From Flavobacteriales bacterium (GTDB lineage: Bacteria; Bacteroidota; Bacteroidia; Flavobacteriales_F; PHOS-HE28), in NCBI GenBank assembly GCA_016700415.1, contig CP065018.1, positions 3,664,001 through 3,728,000 on the forward strand: a stretch of 64,000 nucleotides of DNA, in the 5' to 3' direction. Under the pieces are notes generated by a model that did no database searches, was not told where the DNA came from, and worked only from the letters and a program-made list of their open reading frames with translations. Shown here in pieces: positions 26,746-35,418 of this stretch (positions are counted from its first letter, which is position 1; each line of letters opens with the position of its first letter). A program made the translations under genes and the position numbers.

Positions 26746-27606
26746 TCACTTGCACCCCTTCTTGAACCTCTCCCAATCAAGCTCCACACCGTTCGGATAG
26801 GCCGCCGCCACATCCGCATCGATCCGTGCCACTAATTCCGGGAAACCCATGCCATAGACCTGCTCGAAGCTGGTGGATCCCTCCTGCCACAAGGTCCCGA
26901 ACTTCTCCACGCCGAAGTGCTCCAGCAAATACTGCACGATGCATGCGGATTGATGGTAGGCGGTCATCTCGTCGCGGTGATAGAACCCGTCCATCAAGGA
27001 GTCCGTGGGGAAGGTCATGTCGTGGGTGAGGAGATAGCTGTAGATCTCACGCACCGTGTATCCGTTGCACTGGTCCGCGGCATAGGTGGCCAGGCCCTCG
27101 TTCAGCCACAGGTTGTCCTCCGGTGGGAAGCCCCACTTTTCCATCGCGATCATGTGCATGGTCTCATGGATGATGGGCGCAGGGATGATGTTCTCCTTCT
27201 CGATCGTCGCCGGATCGTCGGTGGCTACAAAGGCTACTTCCTTGATCCAAAAATCCGCGTGGCCGGAAACGCCGATGTTGGTGGCCTCCTTCATGGCGGC
27301 CTTGGACGGGTAGAACCTGATTTTGTACGGCACTGAGAAGGTGTCCACCTCCAGCATCGCCATGTTCCGCCGGATCGCGGCCATGCACGCATCCACAAGC
27401 GAGTCGCGGTGCGCGTACGCAAAGCCTTCCTCGGGAAAGATGAAGGTGTAGTTCTCGATCGGCTTCGTCACCGAACGTTGCACCGTCCAGCCCGTCGCTT
27501 CCACGGACAGGCCGTCGCGCTCGTTCACCGGGGTACAGGCGACACCCAAGATCATCAAGGCCAGGTAACCTGCTGCGGACCGGGACTTTTTGGTGGTAGT
27601 GTTCAT
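26746..27606 (-). CDS. Zinc-metallopeptidase-like lipoprotein (gluzincin type)
   Basis: A 286-residue lipoprotein: the signal segment SAAGYLALMILGVAC ends in a lipobox whose Cys would be lipidated (about residue 24). IIHETMHMIAMEKWGF (HExxH, about 143-158) and LWLNEGLATYAADQ (third ligand Glu, about 164-177) form a gluzincin zinc site as in M1/M61 peptidases, but the rest of the M1 fold is absent. Substrate unknown. ATG 27606 is preferred over an upstream start at 27810 because it places the lipobox correctly. Confidence 0.82.
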   Translation of the reverse strand: MNTTTKKSRSAAGYLALMILGVACTPVNERDGLSVEATGWTVQRSVTKPIENYTFIFPEEGFAYAHRDSLVDACMAAIRRNMAMLEVDTFSVPYKIRFYPSKAAMKEATNIGVSGHADFWIKEVAFVATDDPATIEKENIIPAPIIHETMHMIAMEKWGFPPEDNLWLNEGLATYAADQCNGYTVREIYSYLLTHDMTFPTDSLMDGFYHRDEMTAYHQSACIVQYLLEHFGVEKFGTLWQEGSTSFEQVYGMGFPELVARIDADVAAAYPNGVELDWERFKKGCK

Positions 27607-27704
27607 TGGACCGCTCAAGATAGGGAACTGCTCCGTGGCCTGTTCACTCAGGGGCGCAGTACCCGCTTTGGCCGGAAACAGGGGCGGGAGATAGAGGGAT
27701 CGCT

Positions 27705-27712
27705 TAACTTTG
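27705..27712 (+). promoter_or_regulatory. TAACTTTG -7 box upstream of the antitoxin-like gene
   Basis: A full match to TAnnTTTG, 22 bases before ATG 27735. No clear -33 TTTG at the right distance. Confidence 0.4.
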
Positions 27713-27734
27713 AACTTGGCCAAACACCTCAGTG

Positions 27735-28208
27735 ATGACATTCGAGACAACAGCCAAAGTCTCCTTGACGCTTGAGCAAGTGCTGGAGGTGGTGAAGCAA
27801 CTTCCCGCAAAGGCGAAGCTGCGGATCGCCAAAGAGCTGGAGCAGGATGGCGTGAAGGCGGAATGGGACTTCGTGTTCGGTGCCTTCAAGAGCCGCGAGT
27901 TGGACATGGCAACCATCAATAAGGCCGTGGAAGCCGAAAGGGCCAAAGCCTATGCCAAGCGCCGTTTGCGGGTAAAGCTGGTCGTTGATACCAATGTCCC
28001 CCATCCCGGCGCTCGGCTGTTTGCCGAGTGCCATGCGCGCATCCGCCTCCTGCGGGCACCGTATCTTAACGCCTCAAATAACATCAGCACAGCCCGCCAA
28101 AGGCTGATCGAAGCGGCGGGCACTCGGCAGATCCGTGAGGTAATTGCGAAGCCGAGCGCCGGGGCGGTGTTTTCAAAGGCGTTCGGATCATCGCTCCCTC
28201 GAAGTTGA
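27735..28208 (+). pseudogene. Antitoxin-like protein running into a truncated PIN-toxin start
   Basis: The first 75 residues (LTLEQVLEVVKQLPAKAKLRIAKEL, then VEAERAKAYAKRR) look like the small antitoxin that precedes PIN-family toxins in Bacteroidota. The next residues, LRVKLVVDTNV, are the typical first strand of a PIN nuclease with its first catalytic Asp. In an intact locus this would begin a separate toxin gene. Here it is in frame, and after about 27998 homology to a PIN domain is lost; the remaining 65 codons read through a double-hairpin element. The toxin therefore seems destroyed, leaving an antitoxin with a foreign tail. ATG 27735 is used; a GTG is at 27732. Confidence 0.6.
28005..28163. 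repeat. Nested double-hairpin element inside the PIN remnant
   Basis: Four related 10-base words are arranged as two inverted pairs. CCCGGCGCTCGGCT (28005-28018) is the exact complement of AGCCGAGCGCCGGG (28150-28163), and GCCGAGTGCC (28023-28032) of GGCACTCGGC (28119-28128). Adjacent words can also form local hairpins with one G-T pair. The layout resembles paired REP-like elements. Confidence 0.7.
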
Positions 28209-28266
28209 TGGCGGAGCTCAGTGGTGGGCTTTAGCCCTCACTGCCGCATGTGGTGTAGCCGGCTGT

Positions 28267-28314
28267 AGACTGCTGGCAACACCAGCGCGCTGCTCTAATA
28301 CGGAGAGCAGCCCC
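28267..28314. repeat. 48-bp double-hairpin repeat, copy 1
   Basis: Two small hairpins in series, GCTGG-loop-CCAGC (28272-28286) and GCTGCTCT-loop-AGAGCAGC (28289-28311). A second copy at 32256-32303 has the same length and 43 identical positions; the five differences fall in the loops. This copy is downstream of the FG-GAP gene stop. Confidence 0.75.
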
Positions 28315-28433
28315 ACCAGTGGCCCCGGCCTGTTCATTCAGGAGCCATGCCCCGTGCCTACGGCAGGCAAGTGCGGCAGGCAGGCGCATTGCGCGGTTGG
28401 GCCGGGAAATGGTGGGGGCAAGGGACATCTTGT

Positions 28434-31400
28434 TCACTCCACAACGAAGCGCCCCGAGTATTGTATCTCCGTGCCATCCAGTACACGGATCATGTAAAGA
28501 CCCGGTACCAATGAGGACGCATCCAAATGCAATGCGCGGTCCCCATTGCCCACCATGGTCAGCAGTGCCCGGCCCTGTACGTCCATTACCTCGATCCGGG
28601 CGTGAACGCTCAGTACCTCCTCCGTATACAGCATGGTGGTGCCATGCACCGGGTTCGGGAAGATGACCCCATGACCCGCTTGGACCTCTGGGATCCCGGT
28701 AGTGCTCACGTAGAACGGCTCACTTTCATTGACGCATCCGAACGGCCCTGTGACCGAAACGCTGTAATAACCTGTTTCCGAGGCCAGATATGCGGACTGG
28801 ATCGCGCCGGGGATCGGCGATCCGTTGAACAGCCATTGAAATCCATTCCCGCTTGATGCCCCGAGCAATCCATTGCCAAGGTCGGTGATGGTGGCCGTGT
28901 ACAGGCTGCAGTCCAGCAATGTGCTCACCGCGTTATTCGTGATCACGGGATCGTTCTGGTCGAAATGGATGGCCGCCTGGTTCGAGATAAGGGTCCCGTT
29001 CTCCTGGCCCGGTACCACCCTGGTCCGGAAGGTGAAGAAGCCTTGGCTGCCGGCCCTGTCCGTAGCGCTGTCCGGCAGTACGATACCACGGAATTCAACT
29101 ACCAGTTCACCGCCTGGTTCTATCGAGATACGACCGGGAGCATGGCTGTATCCAAGCACTTGCACCGCATCATGGAACAGCGCGGGGTCCAGTTGGTCCC
29201 GAAGGATGACATCCTGGGCCGGCGCATTCCCCGTGTTCTGGAAACGGATGGTGTAGTCCAAATGGTCCGTATGGAGGTCAATGATCCCCAAGGGACCGGT
29301 ACCTCTCGGATCGACCAGCTTGTCGTTTGGATCGTATGAACAGAGATGATCATAGCTCCAAGCGTAGGAGAATGTATCCGTCACCGCATTGAGCTGGTCC
29401 TCACGAAGCACGTTGACCGAACTGTTCAACTGTTGACCGTAGAACTCAGCGCTGGGACGGGTGACGTTGAGCACATAGGTGCGGATCTCCTCATAATTCA
29501 GACCCGTGAAATTCCATTCGAGGTGGTGACCTTGCACCACATCCGGGGTCGGCTCGGCGCCGTTGAACGCGAACAGGGTGTCCAGGTCCACTGTGAGCCT
29601 TCCGTGCTCAACCCTTGTGCCCATGTTCGCCATCACCACGTATTGATGTGCGGCACTTCCGCATGGCGCCACCATATCCTGCAGGCTGGTCACGATCAAT
29701 GAGGTGTCAACGGCTGCAGTGATCCCCAGGTCCAAGCCGATGGCAACGGGTTGCGAGCCGGTCAACACGGCTTCTTGGAAGGGTGGCGTGGAACTCACCT
29801 GCCAAAAAGCGTTGGGCAAAACCGGATGAACTTGGTACGTACCACTATCGGCAAAAATGATGAAGTGGCCGAGCGTATCCGATAATGCGGTGGAGGACTG
29901 GGGTAGGCTCTGTACGGAAGCCCACAGGGCACCGGGTTCCGCGGGTTCAGCTTGTCCGTCCCCGTTCAGATCATGGAAGAGCCTGCCCTCCATGTGGAAG
30001 GGGGAGCCGATGTAGTTCTCATACCAGACCACCCTGTCGTCCAGATTCGATGAGACCAACACATCCGGATCCCCATCTTGGTCCAGGTCACCAACATCAA
30101 TATAGATCGGGGAATACAGCAGGTCACCGATCACCTGCGGCCCGGAGAAACCGCCCGAGCCGTCATTCAGGAAGGAGGCAACGGTGCTGTCGAACCAAGA
30201 GCACGCCACCACGTCCTGGTCGCCGTCCGCATCCAAGTCCGTTGCCGCCAGACCGCGCGGGGCACCGAGAGGCCCGATATCGATGGGACTTCCAAAATTG
30301 CCGTTGCCCAAGTTGCGGTACCACGCGATCTTGTCCGGTGACTCGGTACTGGTCAGCATGTCCTTGATGCCGTCCCCGTCCATATCGGCCCAAATGATGC
30401 GGTCCACAGTACCGATGGCCGGTGCAATGTTCTGGGCGGCACCGAACTGCCCTGAACCATCATTCGGGAACCACTGGTAGACATCATCGAACTGGTTGCC
30501 CATCAATACGTCCAAGTCCCCGTCCGCATCCACATCCACCAAGGACATGCCTTGCGGTTGATAGCTGGTGTAGTTATCATAGGCTGGGATCGTGAACGTT
30601 CCGGACCCATCGTTCAAGGCGACCTTCAGCCCAGCATCATCCAGATAGCCCAGCAGTAGATCCACGTCCCCGTCGCCATCCATATCCCCGACCGCAAAAC
30701 CGGTCATGTACCCCACACCCGGCATCAGCACACGCGGGCCGAACTGCCCATCGCCATTGTTGAGTGAAAGCCCAAGCTCATATAAGGGGGACCTTGAGAT
30801 CAGGTCCAAGTCACCATCGCCATCCACATCCACAGCAAGGGCGAAACTCATTCCGGAGCTGACCGCGATCACTTGTTGTGCCCCGAACGAACCCGCACCA
30901 ATGTTGGGGTACCAGGCTAATTTGCCGTCCCCACTGGAAGCCGTGACCACATCCAACATCCCGTCCCCATCGAGGTCGGCACAGAAACTCATGTACACGT
31001 TGGATGTTTCCGAAGAACCTACCGTGTAGGCGCTGCCGAATTGTCCTGAACCGTTGTTGGCATAATAGACGAGCAGGTCAGCCGTATACCCCGATGCAAC
31101 CACATCCAAGTCCCCGTCATTATCAAGGTCACCCGCCATAACGGTCCCAGGGTTGCCCAATGAGTTGCTGATCACTTGTTGAGGGCCGAACAGCCCCGCG
31201 CCATTATTGGCATACCAAGAGATCACGTAGTTGGGGCTTGAGGCCCCCGCCACCACGTCCAGGTCGCCGTCCCCATCGAGATCGGCCGCATACACTCCGC
31301 GTAGATAGGTGTTGCTGTCGTCGGTAATGAGCGATGAAGTACCGAACGTTCCGGTGCCATCATTGGAGAACCAGCTGATCTTGTTGTCGCCCCCGCTGCC

Positions 31401-32150
31401 CACCAGTACATCCAAGGTGCCATCGCCATTGATGTCCACCGCGGAAACGTAAGAGGCGTACATGGACAAAAGCGAAATGATGCGTTGCGAGCCGAAGGTG
31501 CCATCCCCGACGTTGGGATACCACTTGACCACGTTGTTGCCTGCTTCAGCCACAATGAGGTCAAGGTCGCCGTCCCCGTCAAGATCTCCAGTGGCGGTCA
31601 TAATCGGGTTGTTCAACGCAGTTACTAAGTCGGTTCCTTCAGTGAATTGCCCGTTGCCGAGGTTGTGGAACCAAGTGATCGTTCCACCGCCGCTGCACGA
31701 CGCCACGACATCGGCCAGACCGTCGCCGTCCAAGTCGGCGGACTGCACACTCCATGGTCCCAATGCCGTAGTGGACAGCACCCTTTCAGGCCCGAAAAAT
31801 CCGGCTCCATCATTCCGGTACCATACGATCTTGTTGCCATCGTGCGCACTCGCCAATACGTCCAGGTCCCCATCCCCATCCAGATCCACGGCCTCACATC
31901 GGCTCGCCCCAAGAAGGTCTTGGGCGATCACCTGTTGCTCCCCGAATACACCTGCCCCAAGGCCGGGATACCACGCGACCTGATCATTGGAACCCGCGCT
32001 TGTCAACAGGTCGTTGAGGCCATCGCCGTTCAGATCCGCAACAACAATGCATGACGGTGCAGAGGCGGAACGGGAGATGTTCACTTGCGGCCCGAATTGG
32101 GCCTGTGACACGAAGGGCAGTAGGAAAAGTAACAGGGTTGAACAGCGCAT
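28434..32150 (-). CDS. Large secreted FG-GAP/VCBS-repeat protein with T9SS sorting domain
   Basis: A 1238-residue surface protein. A signal peptide (MRCSTLLLFLLPFVSQAQ) is followed by about fourteen FG-GAP/VCBS-type repeats to residue 745, each with a calcium-binding DxDGDGxxD loop (DLNGDGLNDLL, DLDGDGDLDVL) and an ending such as IVWYRNDGAGFFG. Next come a short SdrD-B-like segment (FHDLNGDGQAEPAEPGAL), a DUF11/DUF7619-like conserved block (CSYDPNDKLVDPRG, AAIHFDQNDPVITNNAVSTL; about 970-1110) and a type A sorting domain (VIFPNPVHGTTMLY, IEVMDVQGRAL, GLYMIRVLDG). It is probably exported by the type IX system and held at the cell surface; adhesion is only a guess. A TATATTTG box lies 20 bases upstream. 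Confidence 0.93.
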   Translation of the reverse strand: MRCSTLLLFLLPFVSQAQFGPQVNISRSASAPSCIVVADLNGDGLNDLLTSAGSNDQVAWYPGLGAGVFGEQQVIAQDLLGASRCEAVDLDGDGDLDVLASAHDGNKIVWYRNDGAGFFGPERVLSTTALGPWSVQSADLDGDGLADVVASCSGGGTITWFHNLGNGQFTEGTDLVTALNNPIMTATGDLDGDGDLDLIVAEAGNNVVKWYPNVGDGTFGSQRIISLLSMYASYVSAVDINGDGTLDVLVGSGGDNKISWFSNDGTGTFGTSSLITDDSNTYLRGVYAADLDGDGDLDVVAGASSPNYVISWYANNGAGLFGPQQVISNSLGNPGTVMAGDLDNDGDLDVVASGYTADLLVYYANNGSGQFGSAYTVGSSETSNVYMSFCADLDGDGMLDVVTASSGDGKLAWYPNIGAGSFGAQQVIAVSSGMSFALAVDVDGDGDLDLISRSPLYELGLSLNNGDGQFGPRVLMPGVGYMTGFAVGDMDGDGDVDLLLGYLDDAGLKVALNDGSGTFTIPAYDNYTSYQPQGMSLVDVDADGDLDVLMGNQFDDVYQWFPNDGSGQFGAAQNIAPAIGTVDRIIWADMDGDGIKDMLTSTESPDKIAWYRNLGNGNFGSPIDIGPLGAPRGLAATDLDADGDQDVVACSWFDSTVASFLNDGSGGFSGPQVIGDLLYSPIYIDVGDLDQDGDPDVLVSSNLDDRVVWYENYIGSPFHMEGRLFHDLNGDGQAEPAEPGALWASVQSLPQSSTALSDTLGHFIIFADSGTYQVHPVLPNAFWQVSSTPPFQEAVLTGSQPVAIGLDLGITAAVDTSLIVTSLQDMVAPCGSAAHQYVVMANMGTRVEHGRLTVDLDTLFAFNGAEPTPDVVQGHHLEWNFTGLNYEEIRTYVLNVTRPSAEFYGQQLNSSVNVLREDQLNAVTDTFSYAWSYDHLCSYDPNDKLVDPRGTGPLGIIDLHTDHLDYTIRFQNTGNAPAQDVILRDQLDPALFHDAVQVLGYSHAPGRISIEPGGELVVEFRGIVLPDSATDRAGSQGFFTFRTRVVPGQENGTLISNQAAIHFDQNDPVITNNAVSTLLDCSLYTATITDLGNGLLGASSGNGFQWLFNGSPIPGAIQSAYLASETGYYSVSVTGPFGCVNESEPFYVSTTGIPEVQAGHGVIFPNPVHGTTMLYTEEVLSVHARIEVMDVQGRALLTMVGNGDRALHLDASSLVPGLYMIRVLDGTEIQYSGRFVVE

Positions 32151-32170
32151 GGGAAGGAGTTGTGGATAAT

Positions 32171-32178
32171 CAAATATA
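32171..32178 (-). promoter_or_regulatory. TATATTTG -7 box of the FG-GAP gene
   Basis: Perfect TAnnTTTG on the minus strand, 20 bases before ATG 32150. This supports the assigned start. Confidence 0.5.
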
Positions 32179-32255
32179 TCCGTTCCCGAATAGTGCGGAT
32201 GTCAACGCTCGTGCCATATGTTTTCGATAGCTGATATTTTCGTGTGCCGATCTGA

Positions 32256-32303
32256 AGACTGCTGGCAGCTCCAGCGCGCTGCTCAACTACGAAGAGCAGC
32301 CCC
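32256..32303. repeat. 48-bp double-hairpin repeat, copy 2
   Basis: Same orientation as copy 1 at 28267-28314. The stems GCTGG/CCAGC and GCTGCT/AGCAGC are intact, with different loop sequences. It lies about 105 bases upstream of the FG-GAP start codon, so the two copies bracket that gene. Confidence 0.75.
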
Positions 32304-32409
32304 TTCGCTGCCGCAAGTGTTCCAGCCTTCCACAGGATTGCGCTCCTGAGTGGCTGGGTCACTTGTGGCCTACAAGAGGCGGAAATCCAAATGCACCAAT
32401 GGCCAAGGG

Positions 32410-32519
32410 CCCAATACGCCTGAGACGGAATGCGCCTGAAAAGTCAAGAGACCAAAAGACCCAATACGCCTGAGCCCGAACGCACCTCAAAAGCCTGAAA
32501 GCCGAAGGCCAAAAGAGCC
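32410..32519. repeat. Tandem direct repeat 3' of the ABC-F gene
   Basis: CCCAATACGCCTGAG occurs at 32410-32424 and again at 32460-32474. Similar following sequence (CCTGAAAAG / CCTCAAAAG, then CCAAAAGA) gives about two 50-base units. They end about a dozen bases from the ABC-F stop codon. Confidence 0.65.
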
Positions 32520-32531
32520 TAACACCCAAGC

Positions 32532-34400
32532 CTATTCCCCCTCCACCTTCTCCATCAAAACCAACCATCGTTCCCCCAGCGTATCCAGCTGCGTGGTCAC
32601 CTTCTCCAGGTCGATGGAGAGTTGCATGATGGCATGGTGGTCGGCGGCCTTCGCCAGCATTTCCGCGGCTAGTTCCTCCTTCTTCTTTTCCAGCGTGGGG
32701 AGGTCCTTGTCGATCTTCTTCAGTTCGTTGCGCTCGGCGAAGGTCATCTTGCCGCTGGCCTTTTTCTTCGTCGGGGCGGCCTCCACAGGGGCTTCCACCT
32801 TCTTGGTTGGGCGGGAGGCGAGTTCCCGCTGGTAGTCGCGCAGCTCGGTGTAGCTGTGTACCCATTCCTTCACCACGCCGTTGCCCTCGAAGACGAGCAG
32901 CTTGGTGCAGAGCTTGTCCATGAAGAAGCGGTCGTGGCTTACGATGAGCAGGCAGATGTTGAGGTCGGTGAGGAAATCCTCCAGCGCGTTGAGGGTGGGG
33001 ATGTCGAGGTCGTTCGTCGGCTCATCCAGCACCAGCACGTTGGGGTTCTTCATCAGCACGGTGCAGAGGTGCAGCCGGCGCTTTTCGCCGCCGCTGAGGG
33101 TGCTGACGTACTGGTACTGCTTCTCCTTGTCGAAGAGGAAGCGCTCCAGCAGTTGGGCGGCGGTGAGGGACTTGCCTTTGCTCAAGGGGATCAGCTCGGC
33201 GATGTCGCGCACCACATCGAGGATGCGCTGGTCCTCCTTTAGCTGGAGGCCTTGCTGGCCGAAGATGCTGAGCACCACGGTATCGCCGATGGTGACCTTG
33301 CCGGCGTCCGGCTCGGACCGCTTGGTGAGCAGATCGATGAACGTGCTCTTGCCGATGCCGTTCGGCCCCACGATGCCGATGCGGTCGCCGGCCTTCAGGC
33401 TGTAGTTGAAATGCTCCACGATCTTCTTGTCGCCGAAGCTCTTGGTGAGGTTGCGGGCCTCGATCACTTTGCCGCCGAGGCGTGAGCTCTGGATGTCGAT
33501 GCTCACCTGGCCGTGGTCGAAGTTGCGGTTGGCGAGGTCCTTCAGCGTGTCGAAGGCCTGTAGGCGGCTCTTGCTCTTGGTGCCGCGTGCGCGGGGCATT
33601 TTGCGCACCCATTCCAGCTCGCTGCGCATGAAGCCTTTCAGGTGGTGCTGAGTGGCGTTGCGCACCTCGTCCAGCTCGGCCTTCTTCTCCACGTAGTAGC
33701 TGTAGTTCCCCTTGAAGCGGGTGAACTCACCGAACTCCATCTCGATGATCTCGTCGCAGACGTTGTCCAGGAAGTAGCGGTCGTGCGTTACCAGCAGCAG
33801 GGTGACGTTGGGCGCGGAGAGTTCCTGCTCCAACTGCTCGATCATGTGGAGATCGAGGTGGTTGGTGGGCTCGTCCATGATGAGCACATCGGGCATGTCG
33901 ATGAGCACCTTGGCCATGCCGAGGCGCTTCTGCTGGCCGCCGCTGAGGGTGTTCACGGGCTGCTCGAGGTCGCGCAGGCCGAACTGGAAGAGGAGGCGCT
34001 TCACGCGGGCCTCGTGGTCCCAGGCGTTCAGCTCGGTCATCTTTTCGATGGCGCTGTGGAGGGCGTCGCCGTCGAGGTTCTGCGCTACGGCGTGCTCGTA
34101 GGTGCGGATGGCGTTGGTGACGGGGTCGTCGCGGTCCAGCATCTCGTCCACGAGGCTGTGGGACGCGGTCATCTCCACGTTCTGGTCGAGGTAGCCGATG
34201 CGGAGGCCCTTGTTGAAGCTGATGATGCCCGAGTCCGGCGTCTCCAGCCCGGCGATGCATTTCAGCAGGGTGCTCTTGCCGGTGCCGTTGCGTGCAACGA
34301 TGGCGGTCTTCTGGCCTTTTTCAAGTCCGAAGGAGATGTTCTCAAAAAGTTGGCGTGGGCCATAGCGCTTACTGATGCGCTCAACGGAAAGGCAGTTCAT
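32532..34400 (-). CDS. ABC-F family ATPase, Uup-like
   Basis: A 622-residue soluble tandem ATPase without membrane segments. First cassette: ARNGTGKST (Walker A, about 38-46), LSGGQQKR signature, VLIMDEPTNHLD. Second cassette: GPNGIGKST, LSGGEKRR and VLVLDEPTNDLD. The linker between the cassettes (about 230-300) is the P-site tRNA-interacting motif region of ABC-F proteins. A basic C-terminal coiled coil (KKKASGKMTFAERNELKKID, then LEKKKEELAAEMLAK) matches the Uup C-terminal domain that binds nucleic acid. ABC-F proteins act on ribosomes. ATG 34400 is chosen over 34493 because a TACCTTCG promoter box lies 24 bases ahead of it and the upstream extension is repeat DNA. Confidence 0.93.
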   Translation of the reverse strand: MNCLSVERISKRYGPRQLFENISFGLEKGQKTAIVARNGTGKSTLLKCIAGLETPDSGIISFNKGLRIGYLDQNVEMTASHSLVDEMLDRDDPVTNAIRTYEHAVAQNLDGDALHSAIEKMTELNAWDHEARVKRLLFQFGLRDLEQPVNTLSGGQQKRLGMAKVLIDMPDVLIMDEPTNHLDLHMIEQLEQELSAPNVTLLLVTHDRYFLDNVCDEIIEMEFGEFTRFKGNYSYYVEKKAELDEVRNATQHHLKGFMRSELEWVRKMPRARGTKSKSRLQAFDTLKDLANRNFDHGQVSIDIQSSRLGGKVIEARNLTKSFGDKKIVEHFNYSLKAGDRIGIVGPNGIGKSTFIDLLTKRSEPDAGKVTIGDTVVLSIFGQQGLQLKEDQRILDVVRDIAELIPLSKGKSLTAAQLLERFLFDKEKQYQYVSTLSGGEKRRLHLCTVLMKNPNVLVLDEPTNDLDIPTLNALEDFLTDLNICLLIVSHDRFFMDKLCTKLLVFEGNGVVKEWVHSYTELRDYQRELASRPTKKVEAPVEAAPTKKKASGKMTFAERNELKKIDKDLPTLEKKKEELAAEMLAKAADHHAIMQLSIDLEKVTTQLDTLGERWLVLMEKVEGE

Positions 34401-34424
34401 GGGAGAGGCCCGATTTGCGGGGCG

Positions 34425-34432
34425 CGAAGGTA
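34425..34432 (-). promoter_or_regulatory. TACCTTCG -7 box of the ABC-F gene
   Basis: Matches TAnnTTTG with one T to C change on the minus strand, 24 bases before ATG 34400. Confidence 0.4.
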
Positions 34433-34442
34433 CGGTGAGTGC

Positions 34443-34593
34443 AGTCGGGAGTCTTTTAGTCGGGAGTCGTGAGCCACAAGCTGCTAGCCGCAAGCTGTGC
34501 GCCGGAGGCTTGGAGCTTGTGGCTTAAGGCTTAAAGCTTGTGGCTGTGAGAAAAGTCGGACTCACGACTCCCGACTCCCAGACTCAAGACTTC
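34443..34593. repeat. Long nested inverted repeat of GAGTC and CAAGCT words
   Basis: The outer arms are GTCGGGAGTC-type words on the left (34444-34470) and GGACTCACGACTCCCGACTC on the right (34558-34577) with a further AGACTCAAGACT. The inner arms are GAGCCACAAGCT on the left and AGCTTGTGGC (twice) on the right. The element starts 7 bases after the stop codon of the response-regulator gene (minus strand). Confidence 0.8.
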
Positions 34594-34599
34594 CCCTGA

Positions 34600-35355
34600 T
34601 CACCACTTCTCAACGCGCTCCAGCAAGGTCCGCATCCGGGTCGCTCCTACTTCGATCACGGTGCCGTCGGACATGGTCACCGGTTTATCCGCACCGAGGG
34701 AGCGCCTGTCCAATTGATGGATGTTGACGAGAAAGTCGGGATGCACGCGCAGGAATGTGTCGGGATCGAGCATGCCCTCGAAGGCTTTCAGCTCCCGTTC
34801 AACTTGTATGTGGCCCTTACTGCTGGTATGCACCAAAGTTCCGCCGTCTTTGGCCTCGCAGCAGATGATCTCCTGTTGCGGAAGCTGGACGGTGCCATCG
34901 GGGGTGGGCAGTGCGATCTCCACCCCGGGGCCTTCGAGGCTTGTCAGGTTCATCAACAAGGACATGAACCGGTCCGGTCCCTTGGGCTGCCGCAGGAGCT
35001 GCTTTGCCTTACCGATGGCGTTGGTCAGCTCTTCCGGGTCCACGGGTTTCAGCAGGTAGTCCAATGCGCTGAAGCGGATGGCCTTCACGGCATAGCCCTC
35101 GTGCGCCGTGGTGAAGATCACGTGCGGTCGGTCCGGGCCCATGGCCTGCAAAAGGTCGAAGCCCGTGAGGTTTCCCATCTCGATATCGAGGAAGAGGATC
35201 TTGGGTGCCATTCTCCCCAGCAGGGCGATGCCTTCCGGCACGTTCACGGCCATGCCGAGCAGTTCCACTTCGGGATGTCTTCGCGCGAGCAGGGCTTGGA
35301 GGCTGTCGCGGCAATGCTGTTCATCATCGACGATAACGGCTGTGAGCTTTTCCAT
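34600..35355 (-). CDS. LytTR-family response regulator
   Basis: A 251-residue two-domain regulator. The receiver domain (about 1-120) has DDEQHCRDSLQALL and the phosphoacceptor Asp in KILFLDIEMGNLTGFDLL (about residue 56), with KPVDPEEL at the end. The LytTR DNA-binding domain (about 150-250) has IICCEAKDGGTLVHTS, LDPDTFLRVHPDFLVNIHQL and the terminal DGTVIEVGATR. Its gene lies 63 bases downstream of the TPR histidine kinase gene, its likely partner. Targets are unknown. Confidence 0.93.
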   Translation of the reverse strand: MEKLTAVIVDDEQHCRDSLQALLARRHPEVELLGMAVNVPEGIALLGRMAPKILFLDIEMGNLTGFDLLQAMGPDRPHVIFTTAHEGYAVKAIRFSALDYLLKPVDPEELTNAIGKAKQLLRQPKGPDRFMSLLMNLTSLEGPGVEIALPTPDGTVQLPQQEIICCEAKDGGTLVHTSSKGHIQVERELKAFEGMLDPDTFLRVHPDFLVNIHQLDRRSLGADKPVTMSDGTVIEVGATRMRTLLERVEKW

Positions 35356-35418
35356 GGGGTGCGGGATGTGGTGAAAAGGTAGGGGATCAGGAATTCAACG
35401 GGACCTCTGGGGGATCGA

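Larger units (their letters stand above)
32179..32531. other. Gene-free stretch upstream of the FG-GAP gene and 3' of the ABC-F gene
   Basis: No convincing coding frame. It holds the second 48-bp double-hairpin repeat and a two-copy tandem repeat with period about 50 that runs up to the ABC-F stop codon. Confidence 0.7.

Noticed and set aside
28005..28163. Integron attC site
   Set aside because: The nested inverted words resemble attC folding, but no GTTRRRY/RYYYAAC core pair or integrase gene is visible.
33642..34472. 276-codon open frame on the plus strand
   Set aside because: Antisense to the ABC-F gene, with the same shadow composition.
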